NCBI RefSeq assembly: GCF_023051105.1
Contig: NZ_JALKIL010000041.1
Span: forward strand, 1-43,794
Direction: 5' to 3'
Source: Anaerobiospirillum sp. NML120449
Lineage (GTDB): Bacteria > Pseudomonadota > Gammaproteobacteria > Enterobacterales > Succinivibrionaceae
DNA length: 43,794 nt
Shown: positions 28,533 to 37,514 of the stretch, piece after piece
Layout of the letters: each line of letters starts with the position of its first letter
Position numbering within the stretch: the first letter of the stretch is position 1
Program-made: the position numbers and the translations under genes
Notes under the pieces: model-generated
What the model was told of the DNA's origin: nothing
Seen by the model: only the letters and a program-made list of their open reading frames with translations
The model's database searches: none

Positions 28533-28749
28533 CTAAAGATCAGACCGCAGTTTCTGACCTGCGTCCCTGAAATACCGTACAGGCACAGAGCAATTACGCT
28601 GGTGCATCCCTTAGTGGATGATGGCAATGCCGCACCACCGCCTGCATGTGCAGCTGCATGCAGGAATGCAGGCATGTACACGGGCACTGGAGCTTTGTGA
28701 TTTTTCCTTTCTCTGTCCTGACAGATTCAATCGATGCTGGAGCGAAAAC

Positions 28750-30666
28750 ATGATTACCAAAGAGCTTAACTGGGCATTCATACGCAGCTATGCTGAAGTT
28801 CACTGTGAGGACAACTCAGGTATTGAGCTGGACTGGCAGCTGCGAACTGTCGATGAGTTTGAGCTTGCCGGCGAATTTTACGGCGAGCGTCTTTTAAGCA
28901 GCGATGAGCTCAATGAAAGCGGCCTGTATGGCGACAGGAGCTTCAGGGACAATGTAAATAAGGTCTGGTACCTTGATCTGACCTTAAAGGCTGACAAGCC
29001 TGTAGTCATGCCACGCACTCTTATCGACCTGCGCGTTCCTGTAGACAATATCCAGTCTCTGTGGCTGCCTGCCATTCAGACTCCGGGCAAGAACTACCGT
29101 GCCAAGGGCATGCTTGAGTATTACTGCAGCCTTACTACCCATATCTGTAATGTAGCCCCAATGGGCTCACTGTACTCAGCAGAAGGCATCAACAAGCTGT
29201 CCTTTGCTCTGTCCGACTGCTCAAATATCGTTACCATTACCGGCGGTGCCTACGAAGAGGAAGAGTGTGTACGTCTTACTTTCTCCCTTTTTGATGAGCC
29301 AGGTGCTCCAACCAGTGAATACAAAATTACCCTGCGCCTTGACAGCTCAGCCATGAGCGTCTTTGCTGCCGTCAAGAATATCTCCCGCTGGTTCGAGCGC
29401 ACTGTTACCCCATATGTCATGCCTGTGCCTGAAGGCGCTTTTGAGCCTGTTTACTCCACCTGGTATGCATTCCTGCAGAATATCAGCGAGCAGGAAATTG
29501 AAGATCAGTGCCGCATTGCCTCATCTCTGGGCTGCAAGACTGTAATTGTTGATGACGGCTGGCAGACTGATGACAACAACCGTGGCTATGCCTTCTGTGG
29601 TGACTGGGAAGTTTCCCGTACCCGTTTCCCTAATATGAAAGAGCATGTAAAGCGTGTTCATGAGATGGGCATGAAGTACATGATCTGGTTCTCCGTTCCT
29701 TTTGTCGGCGGCAAGTCCAGAAACGGTCCTGAGTACAAGGACTACAGCCTGTGCTTTAACCCACGCTGGGGCGCATATGTCCTTGACCCGCGCTATAAGA
29801 AAGTACGTGACTTCCTGGTTAACACCTATGTCAATGCCGTAAAGGAATATGATCTCGACGGCCTCAAGCTCGACTTTATCGACGAGTTTGACATGCGCCA
29901 GGCCGATGAAAAGGCCCGTGCTTATGATGCCGCCCGCTGCACCCAGTCCCTGCCTGAAGCCGTGGACATGCTCATGACTGAAGTACGTACTGCCTTAATG
30001 GCCGTGCGCAGCGATATCCTCATTGAATTCCGTCAGAACTATGTAGGCCCTATGATTCGCGGCTACGGCAATATGTTCCGTGCCCATGACTGTCCAAATG
30101 ACAGTCTCATGAACCGCATGACCACCACTGATGTGCGTGCCATGGCTCTGAACACAGCCGTACACTCTGACATGTTTACCTGGTCTCCACGTGAATCCGT
30201 AGAGAGTTCCAGTCTCCACTTTATCCACACCCTGTTCTCAGTGCCTCAGATATCACCAAACTGCAAACATCTGAACGATGAGCATCTGCTCATGGTCAGA
30301 CACTGGCTGACCTTCTGGCGCGAGCACCGCGACCTGCTCATGAAGGGCCACATGGAGGCTTACCACCCTGAGCTCATGTACTCACTGATCTCAGGCACCT
30401 TAAACGATGAGCAGCTCATCATTACCGGAACCGATCAGCGCCTTGCCCTCTTTGACAGGGACAGCGTCCGTACCCTGTACCTGGTAAACGGCGCCATGCT
30501 GACCTCCCTTGCCATCAAGGCAGCCGGTTCTGAGGTAAAGGCAAAGGCCGAGATCTTTGACTGCCTTGGCCGTCAGGTCAGAACCATTGACTGCCTGGAG
30601 CTGAACAGCTCTCTTATGGAGCTTGAAGTACCAAAGTCAGGCTATGTAAAGTTCACCCGCAGCTGA
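28750..30666 (+). CDS. GH36 alpha-galactosidase
   Basis: A 638-residue glycoside hydrolase that releases terminal alpha-galactose from melibiose, raffinose or related sugars. An N-terminal beta-sandwich (about 1-240) precedes a TIM barrel with YSTWYAFLQN, DDGWQTDDNN, MKYMIWFSVPFVGG and GLKLDFIDEF. D375 in KLDFID is the expected nucleophile and D461 in MTTTDVRAM the candidate acid/base. No signal peptide, so it acts in the cytoplasm on imported sugar. I start it at 28750 (GGAG about 9 nt upstream); the frame is open to 28618, but that extension is His/Cys-rich and unlike the family. It is divergent from a LacI-type repressor and followed by a GPH symporter, forming one utilisation locus. Confidence 0.9.
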   Translation: MITKELNWAFIRSYAEVHCEDNSGIELDWQLRTVDEFELAGEFYGERLLSSDELNESGLYGDRSFRDNVNKVWYLDLTLKADKPVVMPRTLIDLRVPVDNIQSLWLPAIQTPGKNYRAKGMLEYYCSLTTHICNVAPMGSLYSAEGINKLSFALSDCSNIVTITGGAYEEEECVRLTFSLFDEPGAPTSEYKITLRLDSSAMSVFAAVKNISRWFERTVTPYVMPVPEGAFEPVYSTWYAFLQNISEQEIEDQCRIASSLGCKTVIVDDGWQTDDNNRGYAFCGDWEVSRTRFPNMKEHVKRVHEMGMKYMIWFSVPFVGGKSRNGPEYKDYSLCFNPRWGAYVLDPRYKKVRDFLVNTYVNAVKEYDLDGLKLDFIDEFDMRQADEKARAYDAARCTQSLPEAVDMLMTEVRTALMAVRSDILIEFRQNYVGPMIRGYGNMFRAHDCPNDSLMNRMTTTDVRAMALNTAVHSDMFTWSPRESVESSSLHFIHTLFSVPQISPNCKHLNDEHLLMVRHWLTFWREHRDLLMKGHMEAYHPELMYSLISGTLNDEQLIITGTDQRLALFDRDSVRTLYLVNGAMLTSLAIKAAGSEVKAKAEIFDCLGRQVRTIDCLELNSSLMELEVPKSGYVKFTRS

Positions 30667-31274
30667 CCGCCAGGCTCAGGACCGCATCCAGGTCCAGGTC
30701 CAGACCAGGCAGACGCAGGCAGGGGCCGCCACGGACGCCGCCACTGAGGTGGCACCTGTCCGCCCTGCCCCAGCTGCAGCGCCCGCACCGCAAATTACAC
30801 CAGGTGCATAAGGCGCATACCGTCTTACAGACAGGAGCAACCTCACACACCTTTGCAACTGTCTGTTTCTGAACATCTGCCCTCTCCGGCCACGTACAGC
30901 CCCCTGGCCTTGCGGCACGCCTTTGTGCCCTGGCCTTGCGGCACGGCTTTGTGCCACGGCCCTGCGGCACGGCTTTGTGCCACGGCCCTGCGGCCAGGCC
31001 TTACGGCCCGGAGATGATGCAGGCAGACTCCACTACTCCAGGGAGCTGCGTCAGGCCTGCCTGACGTGGCTCCTTCTTAATACGAAAACTGGCTTATACA
31101 GCTGTCAGCATACAGTCTCAGGTCAGGTAATCTGAGGCCTGCGCAGACTGAAACGAAAAACGGTCATGGCCATTTACGGCATCGAACAGTTTTGCAGGCA
31201 GTTTACACTGCTGTTCAGTCCCCTGTTTCTGCCGCCCCGCTCTGTCAGGCAGAAGCTAAACTGAGGAAATAACT
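30667..31274. other. Spacer between alpha-galactosidase and transporter
   Basis: About 600 bp with a 26-bp tandem repeat (30904-31008). No clear terminator follows the alpha-galactosidase, so the two genes may be cotranscribed across it. No gene seen. Confidence 0.6.
30904..31008. repeat. 26-bp tandem repeat, about four copies
   Basis: Units of CTGGCCTTGCGGCACGGCTT plus TGTGCC start at 30904, 30930, 30956 and 30982 in exact 26-bp phase; the last is degenerate. The unit differs in sequence from the 26-bp repeat at 13666 but has the same period. Confidence 0.9.
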
Positions 31275-32741
31275 ATGAGTTCTACTATCGACACCACCGG
31301 AAGCAGAGTTCCTGACCCTGTTTCTCCTAAGGTCTCCATGAAGACCAAACTGTCATATGGTTACGGCAGCTTTGGTAAGGACCTTTCTCTTGCCCTGGTC
31401 AACGTCTTCCTGTTTTTCTATCTGACTGACGTTGCCGGTGTATCAGCTGCAACCGTAGGTATCATCTTCCTCGTAGCCCGTATCTGGGACACAATCAATG
31501 ACCCTATCTGGGGTTATATCGTTGCCAAGACCAATACCCGCTGGGGCAAATACAAGCCATGGCTCATCATTGGTAATATCCTCAACTTCATCTTCATGGT
31601 CGCCTGCTTCAGCACCCACCTCTTTGAGGGTACTGCCCAGGTGGTCTACCTGACCATAGTCTACATCGCCTGGGGTATGGCCTACACCGTATGTGACGCT
31701 CCTTTCTGGTCCTTAATCCCTTCCATTACCCTTGATAAGGGCGAGCGTGAAGGCCTGCTGCCTTATCCACGTTTTGCCGCAACCATCGGCAGCTACATTG
31801 CAGGTGGTGTCGGTATCTACGCCGTACACCTCTTTGGTCAGGGCGATGACGGTCTTGGCTACATGATCTACGCCGGTATCGGTGGTCTGCTGGCCGTATC
31901 CTCTGCCTGGGTGACCTGCAAGTGGACTGAGCAGAATTATGCTGAGACCAGCGGCGATGACTTCAGCCTTAAGGATGCCTTTACCATCGTTACCAGAAAC
32001 AAGCAGTTCCTGATTTTCCTCTCTCTTGCTTTCTGCTTCGTTATCGGTTGCGGTGTTAAGGACGCCCTTAACCTGTACATGTTCAAGTATGCCCTGCATG
32101 ACGAGTCCATGTTCTCCACCATGATGCTGGCCGCTTCCGTTATTGCTGCCCCTACTCTGATTTTCTTCAAGCCTATGGTCAATGCCATCGGCCGTAAGCT
32201 GGTCTTTACCCTGGCTATCTCTCTGCCATTTGTAGCTGGAGGTCTGCTGGCCATCGCTGCCTGGGGTATGGCTCCACTGTATCCAATGGTCCTGCTCTCC
32301 GGCGGTATCACCGGCTTCTCCACTGCCGTTTACTGGCTGCTGGTAATGATCATGGTGGCCGATACTGTTGATTACGGTGATGTTACCTTCAACATGCGCT
32401 CTGAGTCCATGTACTACTCTCTGCATACTCTGCTGGCCAAGTGCTCCGGCGCCGTATCCTCAGCTGTAGTAGGTCTGTTCCTGAGCATGGTAGATTACGT
32501 TCCTAATGTTGAGCAGAGCGAGAGCACCATCAACGGCATCATCACTCTGTACTGGGGCGTATCCGTTCTGTGCCTTGTAGGCTGCTTTATCTACCTGGTC
32601 AAGTACCGCCTCAACGGTTCTGTACTTGATGACATTCAGCGCACTCTGACCCGCCGCTATGTCGACAGTATCGTAAGCAAGGCCGTTGAAAAGGACCCTG
32701 CCGAAGACAAAGCCGCTCTTGAGCGCGCCATGAAAAAGTAA
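31275..32741 (+). CDS. GPH-family sugar:cation symporter (MelB-like)
   Basis: A 488-residue inner-membrane transporter of the glycoside-pentoside-hexuronide family, expected to have 12 transmembrane helices. Family signatures are visible: LSYGYGSFGKDLSLALVNVF at the N-terminus, ARIWDTINDPIWGYIVAKTN with the conserved D-x-x-x-D-P, TRWGKYKPWL, and AYTVCDAPFWSLIP. The Asp residues in helices 2 and 4 of MelB couple Na+ or H+. GAGGAA lies 8 nt upstream of the ATG. Its place after the alpha-galactosidase makes an alpha-galactoside (melibiose or raffinose type) the likely substrate; this is inferred from context. A terminator follows at 32769. Confidence 0.93.
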   Translation: MSSTIDTTGSRVPDPVSPKVSMKTKLSYGYGSFGKDLSLALVNVFLFFYLTDVAGVSAATVGIIFLVARIWDTINDPIWGYIVAKTNTRWGKYKPWLIIGNILNFIFMVACFSTHLFEGTAQVVYLTIVYIAWGMAYTVCDAPFWSLIPSITLDKGEREGLLPYPRFAATIGSYIAGGVGIYAVHLFGQGDDGLGYMIYAGIGGLLAVSSAWVTCKWTEQNYAETSGDDFSLKDAFTIVTRNKQFLIFLSLAFCFVIGCGVKDALNLYMFKYALHDESMFSTMMLAASVIAAPTLIFFKPMVNAIGRKLVFTLAISLPFVAGGLLAIAAWGMAPLYPMVLLSGGITGFSTAVYWLLVMIMVADTVDYGDVTFNMRSESMYYSLHTLLAKCSGAVSSAVVGLFLSMVDYVPNVEQSESTINGIITLYWGVSVLCLVGCFIYLVKYRLNGSVLDDIQRTLTRRYVDSIVSKAVEKDPAEDKAALERAMKK

Positions 32742-32768
32742 GAATACTTCTAACCAAAACTACTTTTT

Positions 32769-32791
32769 GGGGAGCCTCGGCTCCCCTTTTT
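32769..32791 (+). terminator. Terminator of the GPH symporter gene
   Basis: GGGGAGCC - tc - GGCTCCCC followed by TTTTT, 28 nt after the stop codon. Confidence 0.95.
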
Positions 32792-33404
32792 CATGCCCGC
32801 ACCCAGCCACGTCCCACATACGGTCACGGACCGCATCCAGCCTCGGTCCGCACCAAGCTACAGCCCGAAGACCAGAACGGCCCGCATCCAGCCACGGCCT
32901 GCAGACCAGTACGGAGCTGCGCCACTTAGGCGCTGAGCTCATCCCGGACGACAGTCATACTGCGCCGCTGCCGGGCCAGTACCCTGTGGGCAGACGCCGG
33001 TCTTATGTCAAACTTTATATGTGACCCCAGAAGCCCGACTGCTCCAGGCAAATGCCATGAATACGGTCAGCGCAAGGCTATCCTCCTGCCTGTGACAGTC
33101 TTTAAATCACCGTCATGACAAACTTTAAATATCACGGCCATAAGTTCCAGGCAGCCTGCTACCTGGGCATGCCCACCTGAGGGTATGCGTGCCCAAGTCT
33201 GGCACTACGGGCACAGTGCGATTTAGGCCAGCAATCAAGGCAGGTGCGCTGCGGGCCTGAACTCCAGGCAAAAAACAGGGGCCCTGTACGGTCAGAAAAT
33301 CTGACTGCACAGGGCCCCGTTGCTTACAGGTGCGGCCGCAGCTGCCGCAGCTGCATCCAGCGGAGGAGGCGGCTGCCAGCGCGGCAGCTGCAAATGCCGG
33401 AGCT
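32792..33404. other. Intergenic region between symporter and lspA
   Basis: About 600 bp. It holds two imperfect direct repeats (GTCAAACTTTATATGTGA near 33007 and GACAAACTTTAAATATCA near 33117) and the lspA terminator. No gene seen. Confidence 0.6.
33270..33318 (-). terminator. Terminator of lspA (two nested stems)
   Basis: GGGGCCCTGT (33278-33287; reading with flanking bases) pairs with ACAGGGCCCC (33309-33318), and an inner GTCAGA - TCTGAC pair (33291-33305) lies inside. On the minus strand the stem is followed by a T-run (A-run 33270-33275). It is 87 bp after the lspA stop. Confidence 0.85.
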
Positions 33405-34001
33405 TTAGTTGCGGTTGCGACGGCGACGGCTTGCAGGAGTGTCGTCGCGGGAGAAGATAGCCAGGATTACCATTAAAATGGCGCCGCCTACTACGGCCAT
33501 GTCTGCCACGTTAAAAGCCGGCCATGACCAGGTAATGGTGCCGGCATCATCCTTGATGTAAAGGAGCAGGAAGTCTACTACATAGCCATGCCACAGTCGA
33601 TCGATAAGATTACCAATGGCGCCGCCAATAAAGAGGCTGTAGGAAATGCAGTGCCAGCGGGCTGATGCCTTGGCTCTGAGCAGCACTACGGTAAAGACCA
33701 GGATCATGACAATGGCAATGCCTGAGAGCAGGTAGCGCTGCACGCCGCCCCAGGAAGCGAACATGCTGAAAGCCGCTCCATAGTTGTAGACATGAACCAG
33801 GTTGAAAAATGGCAGAACCTCGATGCCACGGCTGTTAAAGTCGATGTTCTCAACGCACCAGTACTTGGTCAGCTGATCGAGGATGATAACCACAATGCTC
33901 AGCAGCAGGTAACGGATACCATTGCGCTGACGGGTATTACGTAAAATTGATGAATTTCTTGACACGGTAATTCTTCTGAAACAAACATGGAAAATACCCA
34001 T
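33405..34001 (-). CDS. lspA: Lipoprotein signal peptidase
   Basis: An inner-membrane aspartyl protease that removes signal peptides from diacylglyceryl-modified prolipoproteins. Four transmembrane segments and the family motifs are present: ILDQLTKYW, NYGAAFSMFA, GGAIGNLIDRLWHGYVVDF (catalytic Asp in NLIDR) and PAFNVADMAVV (second Asp). The C-terminus is basic (SRRRRNRN). The 198-residue frame begins at an ATG without a ribosome binding site; a GTG at 33965 (reading MSRNSSILRN) is preceded by AGAAG and gives 186 residues, closer to E. coli LspA (164). I keep the longer frame but think the GTG is the more likely start. It follows ileS in the conserved ribF-ileS-lspA order but is separated by 480 bp and a terminator. 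Confidence 0.93.
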   Translation of the reverse strand: MGIFHVCFRRITVSRNSSILRNTRQRNGIRYLLLSIVVIILDQLTKYWCVENIDFNSRGIEVLPFFNLVHVYNYGAAFSMFASWGGVQRYLLSGIAIVMILVFTVVLLRAKASARWHCISYSLFIGGAIGNLIDRLWHGYVVDFLLLYIKDDAGTITWSWPAFNVADMAVVGGAILMVILAIFSRDDTPASRRRRNRN

Positions 34002-34060
34002 GGATCATAAGTAACTGACAGGCAAAATGCAAAGCTCATTACAGCTGCCTGTCAGACCGG

Positions 34061-34288
34061 GCTTCTGGCGCACCGCTGGCTCAGCCACCTTACGGGCAGC
34101 CAGGCTTGTCAGGTCAGGCTTCTGGCGCACCACTGGCTCAGCCAGCTTACGGGCAGCCGGGCTGGTCGGGGCTGGCTGCTGGCGCACCGTTGGCTCAGCC
34201 AGCTTACGGGCAGCCGGGCTTGTCAGGGCAGGCTTCTGGCGCACCGTTGGATCAGCCAGCTTGCGGGCGGCTGGGCCGGTCGGGCGGC
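34061..34288. repeat. 57-bp tandem repeat, four copies
   Basis: Units beginning GCTTCTGGCGCACCG start at 34061, 34118, 34175 and 34232, exactly 57 bp apart, with a few substitutions. Fifty-seven bases equal 19 codons, so the frame stays open; on the minus strand it reads RQKPALTSPAARKLAEPTV-type 19-residue repeats that end in a TGA at 34005, one codon before and in frame with the lspA ATG. No ATG start or ribosome binding site was found for this frame. Confidence 0.92.
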
Positions 34289-34369
34289 CGCAGTCCAGCG
34301 GTCGCCACCAGGACCCGACAAGGCATGATCAGGCCATGAGCCCAGGGGTGACCGGTTGGACGGCCAAAC

Positions 34370-34405
34370 AAAAAGGCCATTGCCTGTCAGGGCAATGACC
34401 TTTTT
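34370..34405. terminator. Bidirectional terminator after ileS
   Basis: AAAAAGGCCATTGCC (34370-34384) pairs with GGCAATGACCTTTTT (34391-34405) with one mismatch over a short loop. U-tracts exist in both directions. It lies 73 bp downstream of ileS on the minus strand and should separate ileS from lspA transcription. Confidence 0.85.
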
Positions 34406-34478
34406 GTGCAGGCGGCCTCGGCAGATTGCCGGGCCGTATGCTGTGCGGTCTGAAGCTCAGGCCGCATTTATGGTGCTG

Positions 34479-37316
34479 TTAGGCGAACAGACGCTTTTCA
34501 CCAAAGCGCAGAATGTTCTCGAGGCAGCGTGGGCATAAGGTTGGGTGCTCGGCATCCTGACCAACACCTTCCTCGTAGTGCCAGCAGCGCTCACACTTCT
34601 GAGCAGAGGACTTGGATACGACAAAGCCTACCTTGACGCCATTGATTTCAGCAACCAGAGCATCGGCTGGAGCCTCGCTCTCATTGATGATTACCTTGGA
34701 GGTAATGAGTACGAAGGAGAGCTCATTGCCCAGGGCCTTGAGGTCCTGTGCCATCTGGCCGTCAGCGTAAACAGCAACCTCAGCCTCCAGAGAGCCGCCT
34801 ACCAGGCCGTCATTACGGGCCTTTTCAATGGCACGGTTGGCTTCATCACGGAAAGCAAGGATACGCTCCCAGTAAGCAGAGTTGAAGCTTGAGGTCTCGT
34901 CGAGAGCCTTGAGGTTTTCGTTTTCAAACCAGGTGGAGGTGAATACGAACTCGTCATGCTTGCCTGGCATAACCTCCCATACTTCCTGAGCGGTGTAGGA
35001 AAGGATTGGGGCAATCCAGCGCACCAGGCACTCTGCGATCATGTACAGAGCAGTCTGGCAGGAACGACGGGCCAGGGAGTCAGTCTTGGCTGTGTACTGA
35101 CGATCCTTGATGATGTCCAGATAGAATGAGCCCAGCTCGATGGAGCAGAAGCGCATTAAGGTCTTGACCACCAGGTGGAAGTCGTAGTTGTCGTAATAGC
35201 CGATGATCTGCTCCTGGGTACGCCTGGCCAGGGAAACAGCCCACTTGTCGAGCTCAACCATGTCCTCGAACTTGACCATGTGCTGATCAGGGTCGAAGCC
35301 GTTGAGGTTGGACAGCAGGAAGCGGATGGTGTTACGGATACGACGGTAGGAGTCGGAGGAACGCTTGAAGATTTCCTCGAATACGGCCATATCACCGGTG
35401 TAATCGTTGGTGGAGATCCACAGACGCAGTACGTCGGCACCCATCTTGTCCCAGATTTCCTGAGGGGCAATTACGTTACCCAGGGACTTGGACATCTTGC
35501 GGCCCTGACCGTCTACGGTAAAGCCGTGGGTCAGAACCTGACGGTATGGAGCCTTGTCCTTCATGGCAACGGAGAGCATCAGGGAGGACATGAACCAGCC
35601 ACGGTGCTGATCTGAACCCTCAAGGTAGAGATCGGCAGAGGCGCCACGGTTCTCAGGACGCTGATCAGTTACGGAGAAGTGGGTGGAGCCGGAGTCAAAC
35701 CATACGTCCAGGGTGTTTGGATCCTTGTAGTACAGAGGGGCTTCCTCAGCACTTACCAGATCCTCAACCTTGAGATCCCACCAGGCCTGGATGCCCTTCT
35801 TCTCAACAGCCTGAGCTACCTTCTCGATAATCTCGCTGGTTCGTGGGTGGATAGTACCGGTTTCCTTGTTAACCAGCACGGCACAAGGCATACCCCAGGT
35901 ACGCTGACGGGAGATACACCAGTCGGTACGCTGGCTTACCATGGCCTCAATACGGTTCTGGCCCCAGGCAGGAATCCAGCGCACACCCTTGATCTCCTCA
36001 AGAGCGCGCTTGCGCAGACCGTGACCGTCCATGGAGATGAACCACTGCTGTGTGGCACGGAAGATTACAGGGGTCTTGTGTCTCCAGCAGTGTGGATAGC
36101 TGTGGGATATCTTATCGGCCTTTAACAGAGCCTTACGCTCAACCAGAACCTTGATGACCTCAGGATTGGCCTTGAATACATTCAGACCTGCAAATAATGG
36201 GGTGTCCTTGACAAAGCAGCCATCAGGACCTACAGGGTTGTAGATCTCGATGTTGTACTTCATGCACACAGCATAGTCGTCAAGACCGTGACCACCGGCG
36301 GTGTGAACGCAGCCGGTACCGGCTTCGAGAGTGACGTGGTTGCCCAGCACTACAGGAACGGTGATATCAAGGAAAGGATGCTGGAACTTTAACAGCTCGA
36401 GATCCTTGCCCTTGCAGGTAGCAGCAATGGAGTAATCCTCTTCGGCAACGCCGACGGTCTTCATTACGCCCTCTACCAGGTCCTGAGCCATGATGTAACG
36501 GCCGGCCTTTTCGCCCTTGACGTCTACCAGAGCGTAGTCAAAGGACTCATTTAAGGAAATGGCACGGTTGGCTGGCAGGGTCCATGGGGTGGTGGTCCAG
36601 ATTACGCAGCTGACCTCACCGTCACCGGCAGGATTGCCAAAGGCCTTTAATACGGCAGCCTGATCTTCGGCAACGAAGCGTACGAAGATGGCATCGGACT
36701 CTACGTCGTAGTACTCAACCTCAGCCTCAGCCAGAGCGGACTGACACTCCATACACCAGTAAACAGGCTTGTAGCCCAGTACGAAGTGGCCGTTTTCAAT
36801 AACCTTGCCCAGTGCACGAATAATATTGGCTTCAGTGTCAAAATCCATGGTCAGGTAAGGATGGTCCCAGTCGCCCAGAACACCCAGACGCTTGAAGTCG
36901 ACCATCTGAGCGGCGATCTGGCGCCTGGCGTACTTGCGGCACTCCTCACGGAACTGAGCAGCATCGATCTTCTCGCCTGGCTTGCCTACCTCACCCTCTA
37001 CCTTTAACTCAATTGGCAGACCGTGACAGTCCCAGCCAGGAATGAAAGGGGCATCAAAGCCGGAGAGGGTCTTGGACTTGACGATAATGTCCTTTAAGGT
37101 CTTGTTAATCGCATGGCCAATGTGGATGTTGCCATTGGCATATGGAGGGCCGTCGTGAAGAATGAAAGTGTTACAGTTCTTACGGGACTCTCTGATCTTT
37201 TGATAGAGGTTGCGCTCTTCCCAGTTCTTGAGCATGGCAGGCTCGCGCTTGGCGAGATCACCACGCATAGGGAAAGCAGTCTGTGGAAGATTTAAAGTTG
37301 ACTTGTAATCTGCCAT
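34479..37316 (-). CDS. ileS: Isoleucyl-tRNA synthetase
   Basis: A 945-residue class I synthetase, nearly colinear with the E. coli enzyme (938). The N-terminus [18 protein letters not shown], the HIGH motif in [20 protein letters not shown], the CP1 editing domain ([14 protein letters not shown]), [10 protein letters not shown], the KMSKS motif in [10 protein letters not shown] and the C-terminal zinc finger CERCWHY...CPRC are all present. The editing-site segment reads [11 protein letters not shown] where E. coli has HTAPGHGPDDY, keeping the Asp. I start it at 37316 because the protein aligns there and AGGA lies about 9 nt upstream. A small ORF ends 10 nt before this start. It is downstream of ribF on the same strand. 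Confidence 0.97.
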   Translation of the reverse strand: MADYKSTLNLPQTAFPMRGDLAKREPAMLKNWEERNLYQKIRESRKNCNTFILHDGPPYANGNIHIGHAINKTLKDIIVKSKTLSGFDAPFIPGWDCHGLPIELKVEGEVGKPGEKIDAAQFREECRKYARRQIAAQMVDFKRLGVLGDWDHPYLTMDFDTEANIIRALGKVIENGHFVLGYKPVYWCMECQSALAEAEVEYYDVESDAIFVRFVAEDQAAVLKAFGNPAGDGEVSCVIWTTTPWTLPANRAISLNESFDYALVDVKGEKAGRYIMAQDLVEGVMKTVGVAEEDYSIAATCKGKDLELLKFQHPFLDITVPVVLGNHVTLEAGTGCVHTAGGHGLDDYAVCMKYNIEIYNPVGPDGCFVKDTPLFAGLNVFKANPEVIKVLVERKALLKADKISHSYPHCWRHKTPVIFRATQQWFISMDGHGLRKRALEEIKGVRWIPAWGQNRIEAMVSQRTDWCISRQRTWGMPCAVLVNKETGTIHPRTSEIIEKVAQAVEKKGIQAWWDLKVEDLVSAEEAPLYYKDPNTLDVWFDSGSTHFSVTDQRPENRGASADLYLEGSDQHRGWFMSSLMLSVAMKDKAPYRQVLTHGFTVDGQGRKMSKSLGNVIAPQEIWDKMGADVLRLWISTNDYTGDMAVFEEIFKRSSDSYRRIRNTIRFLLSNLNGFDPDQHMVKFEDMVELDKWAVSLARRTQEQIIGYYDNYDFHLVVKTLMRFCSIELGSFYLDIIKDRQYTAKTDSLARRSCQTALYMIAECLVRWIAPILSYTAQEVWEVMPGKHDEFVFTSTWFENENLKALDETSSFNSAYWERILAFRDEANRAIEKARNDGLVGGSLEAEVAVYADGQMAQDLKALGNELSFVLITSKVIINESEAPADALVAEINGVKVGFVVSKSSAQKCERCWHYEEGVGQDAEHPTLCPRCLENILRFGEKRLFA

Positions 37317-37326
37317 TGGATGCATC

Positions 37327-37383
37327 CTAAAAATAACGATTAACACTAAAGCGTTGTGGGCTTGAGGACCTTTCCTCAACCAT
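37327..37383 (-). CDS. Putative 18-residue leader peptide of ileS
   Basis: An ATG-started frame reading [18 protein letters not shown] with a strong AGGAG 6 nt upstream. Its TAG stop lies 10 nt before the ileS ATG and abuts the ileS ribosome binding site (TAGGATG), so translational coupling is plausible. It has no isoleucine codons, so it is not a classical amino-acid attenuator. The ribosome binding site and start codon fall in the loop of an inverted repeat (37363-37421). It could also be chance, since only 18 codons are involved. Confidence 0.4.
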   Translation of the reverse strand: MVEERSSSPQRFSVNRYF

Positions 37384-37421
37384 GAATCACTCCTGAAAGA
37401 AATTCAGGGTTGAGGTCCTCA
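37363..37421 (-). promoter_or_regulatory. Inverted repeat in the ileS leader
   Basis: GGTTGAGGTCCTCA (37408-37421) is complementary to TGAGGACCT (37363-37371) plus CAACC (37377-37381), with a 5-nt bulge. The loop of about 26 nt contains the ribosome binding site and start of the leader ORF. On the minus strand no U-tract follows, so it looks like a control hairpin, not a terminator. Confidence 0.5.
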
Positions 37422-37514
37422 TCAGCCCGCCCGCCATGGCTATGGCTCTGGCGGGCCCTGCAGGCCGTGTGGCCAGGCCTGGGGTCCGGCACGGCCTGCG
37501 TCCTTGCCTGCTGG

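Larger units (their letters stand above)
27702..28749. other. Divergent regulatory region of the alpha-galactoside locus
   Basis: About 1 kb between the LacI-family gene and the alpha-galactosidase start. The left part (27840-27950) is GC-rich; from 28000 to 28540 it is AT-rich and carries CGAAC/GTTCG sites, a CRP-like palindrome, a TATAAT box and CAGTGCAC...GTGCACTG (28061-28085). The 5' leader before the enzyme has hairpins CATCC-cttagt-GGATG (28605-28620) and CCTGCATG...CATGCAGG (28641-28664). No gene seen. Confidence 0.7.

Noticed and set aside
28618..28749. Longer alpha-galactosidase starting at 28618
   Set aside because: The extra 44 residues are His/Cys-rich and unlike GH36 N-termini; the internal ATG has a proper GGAG.
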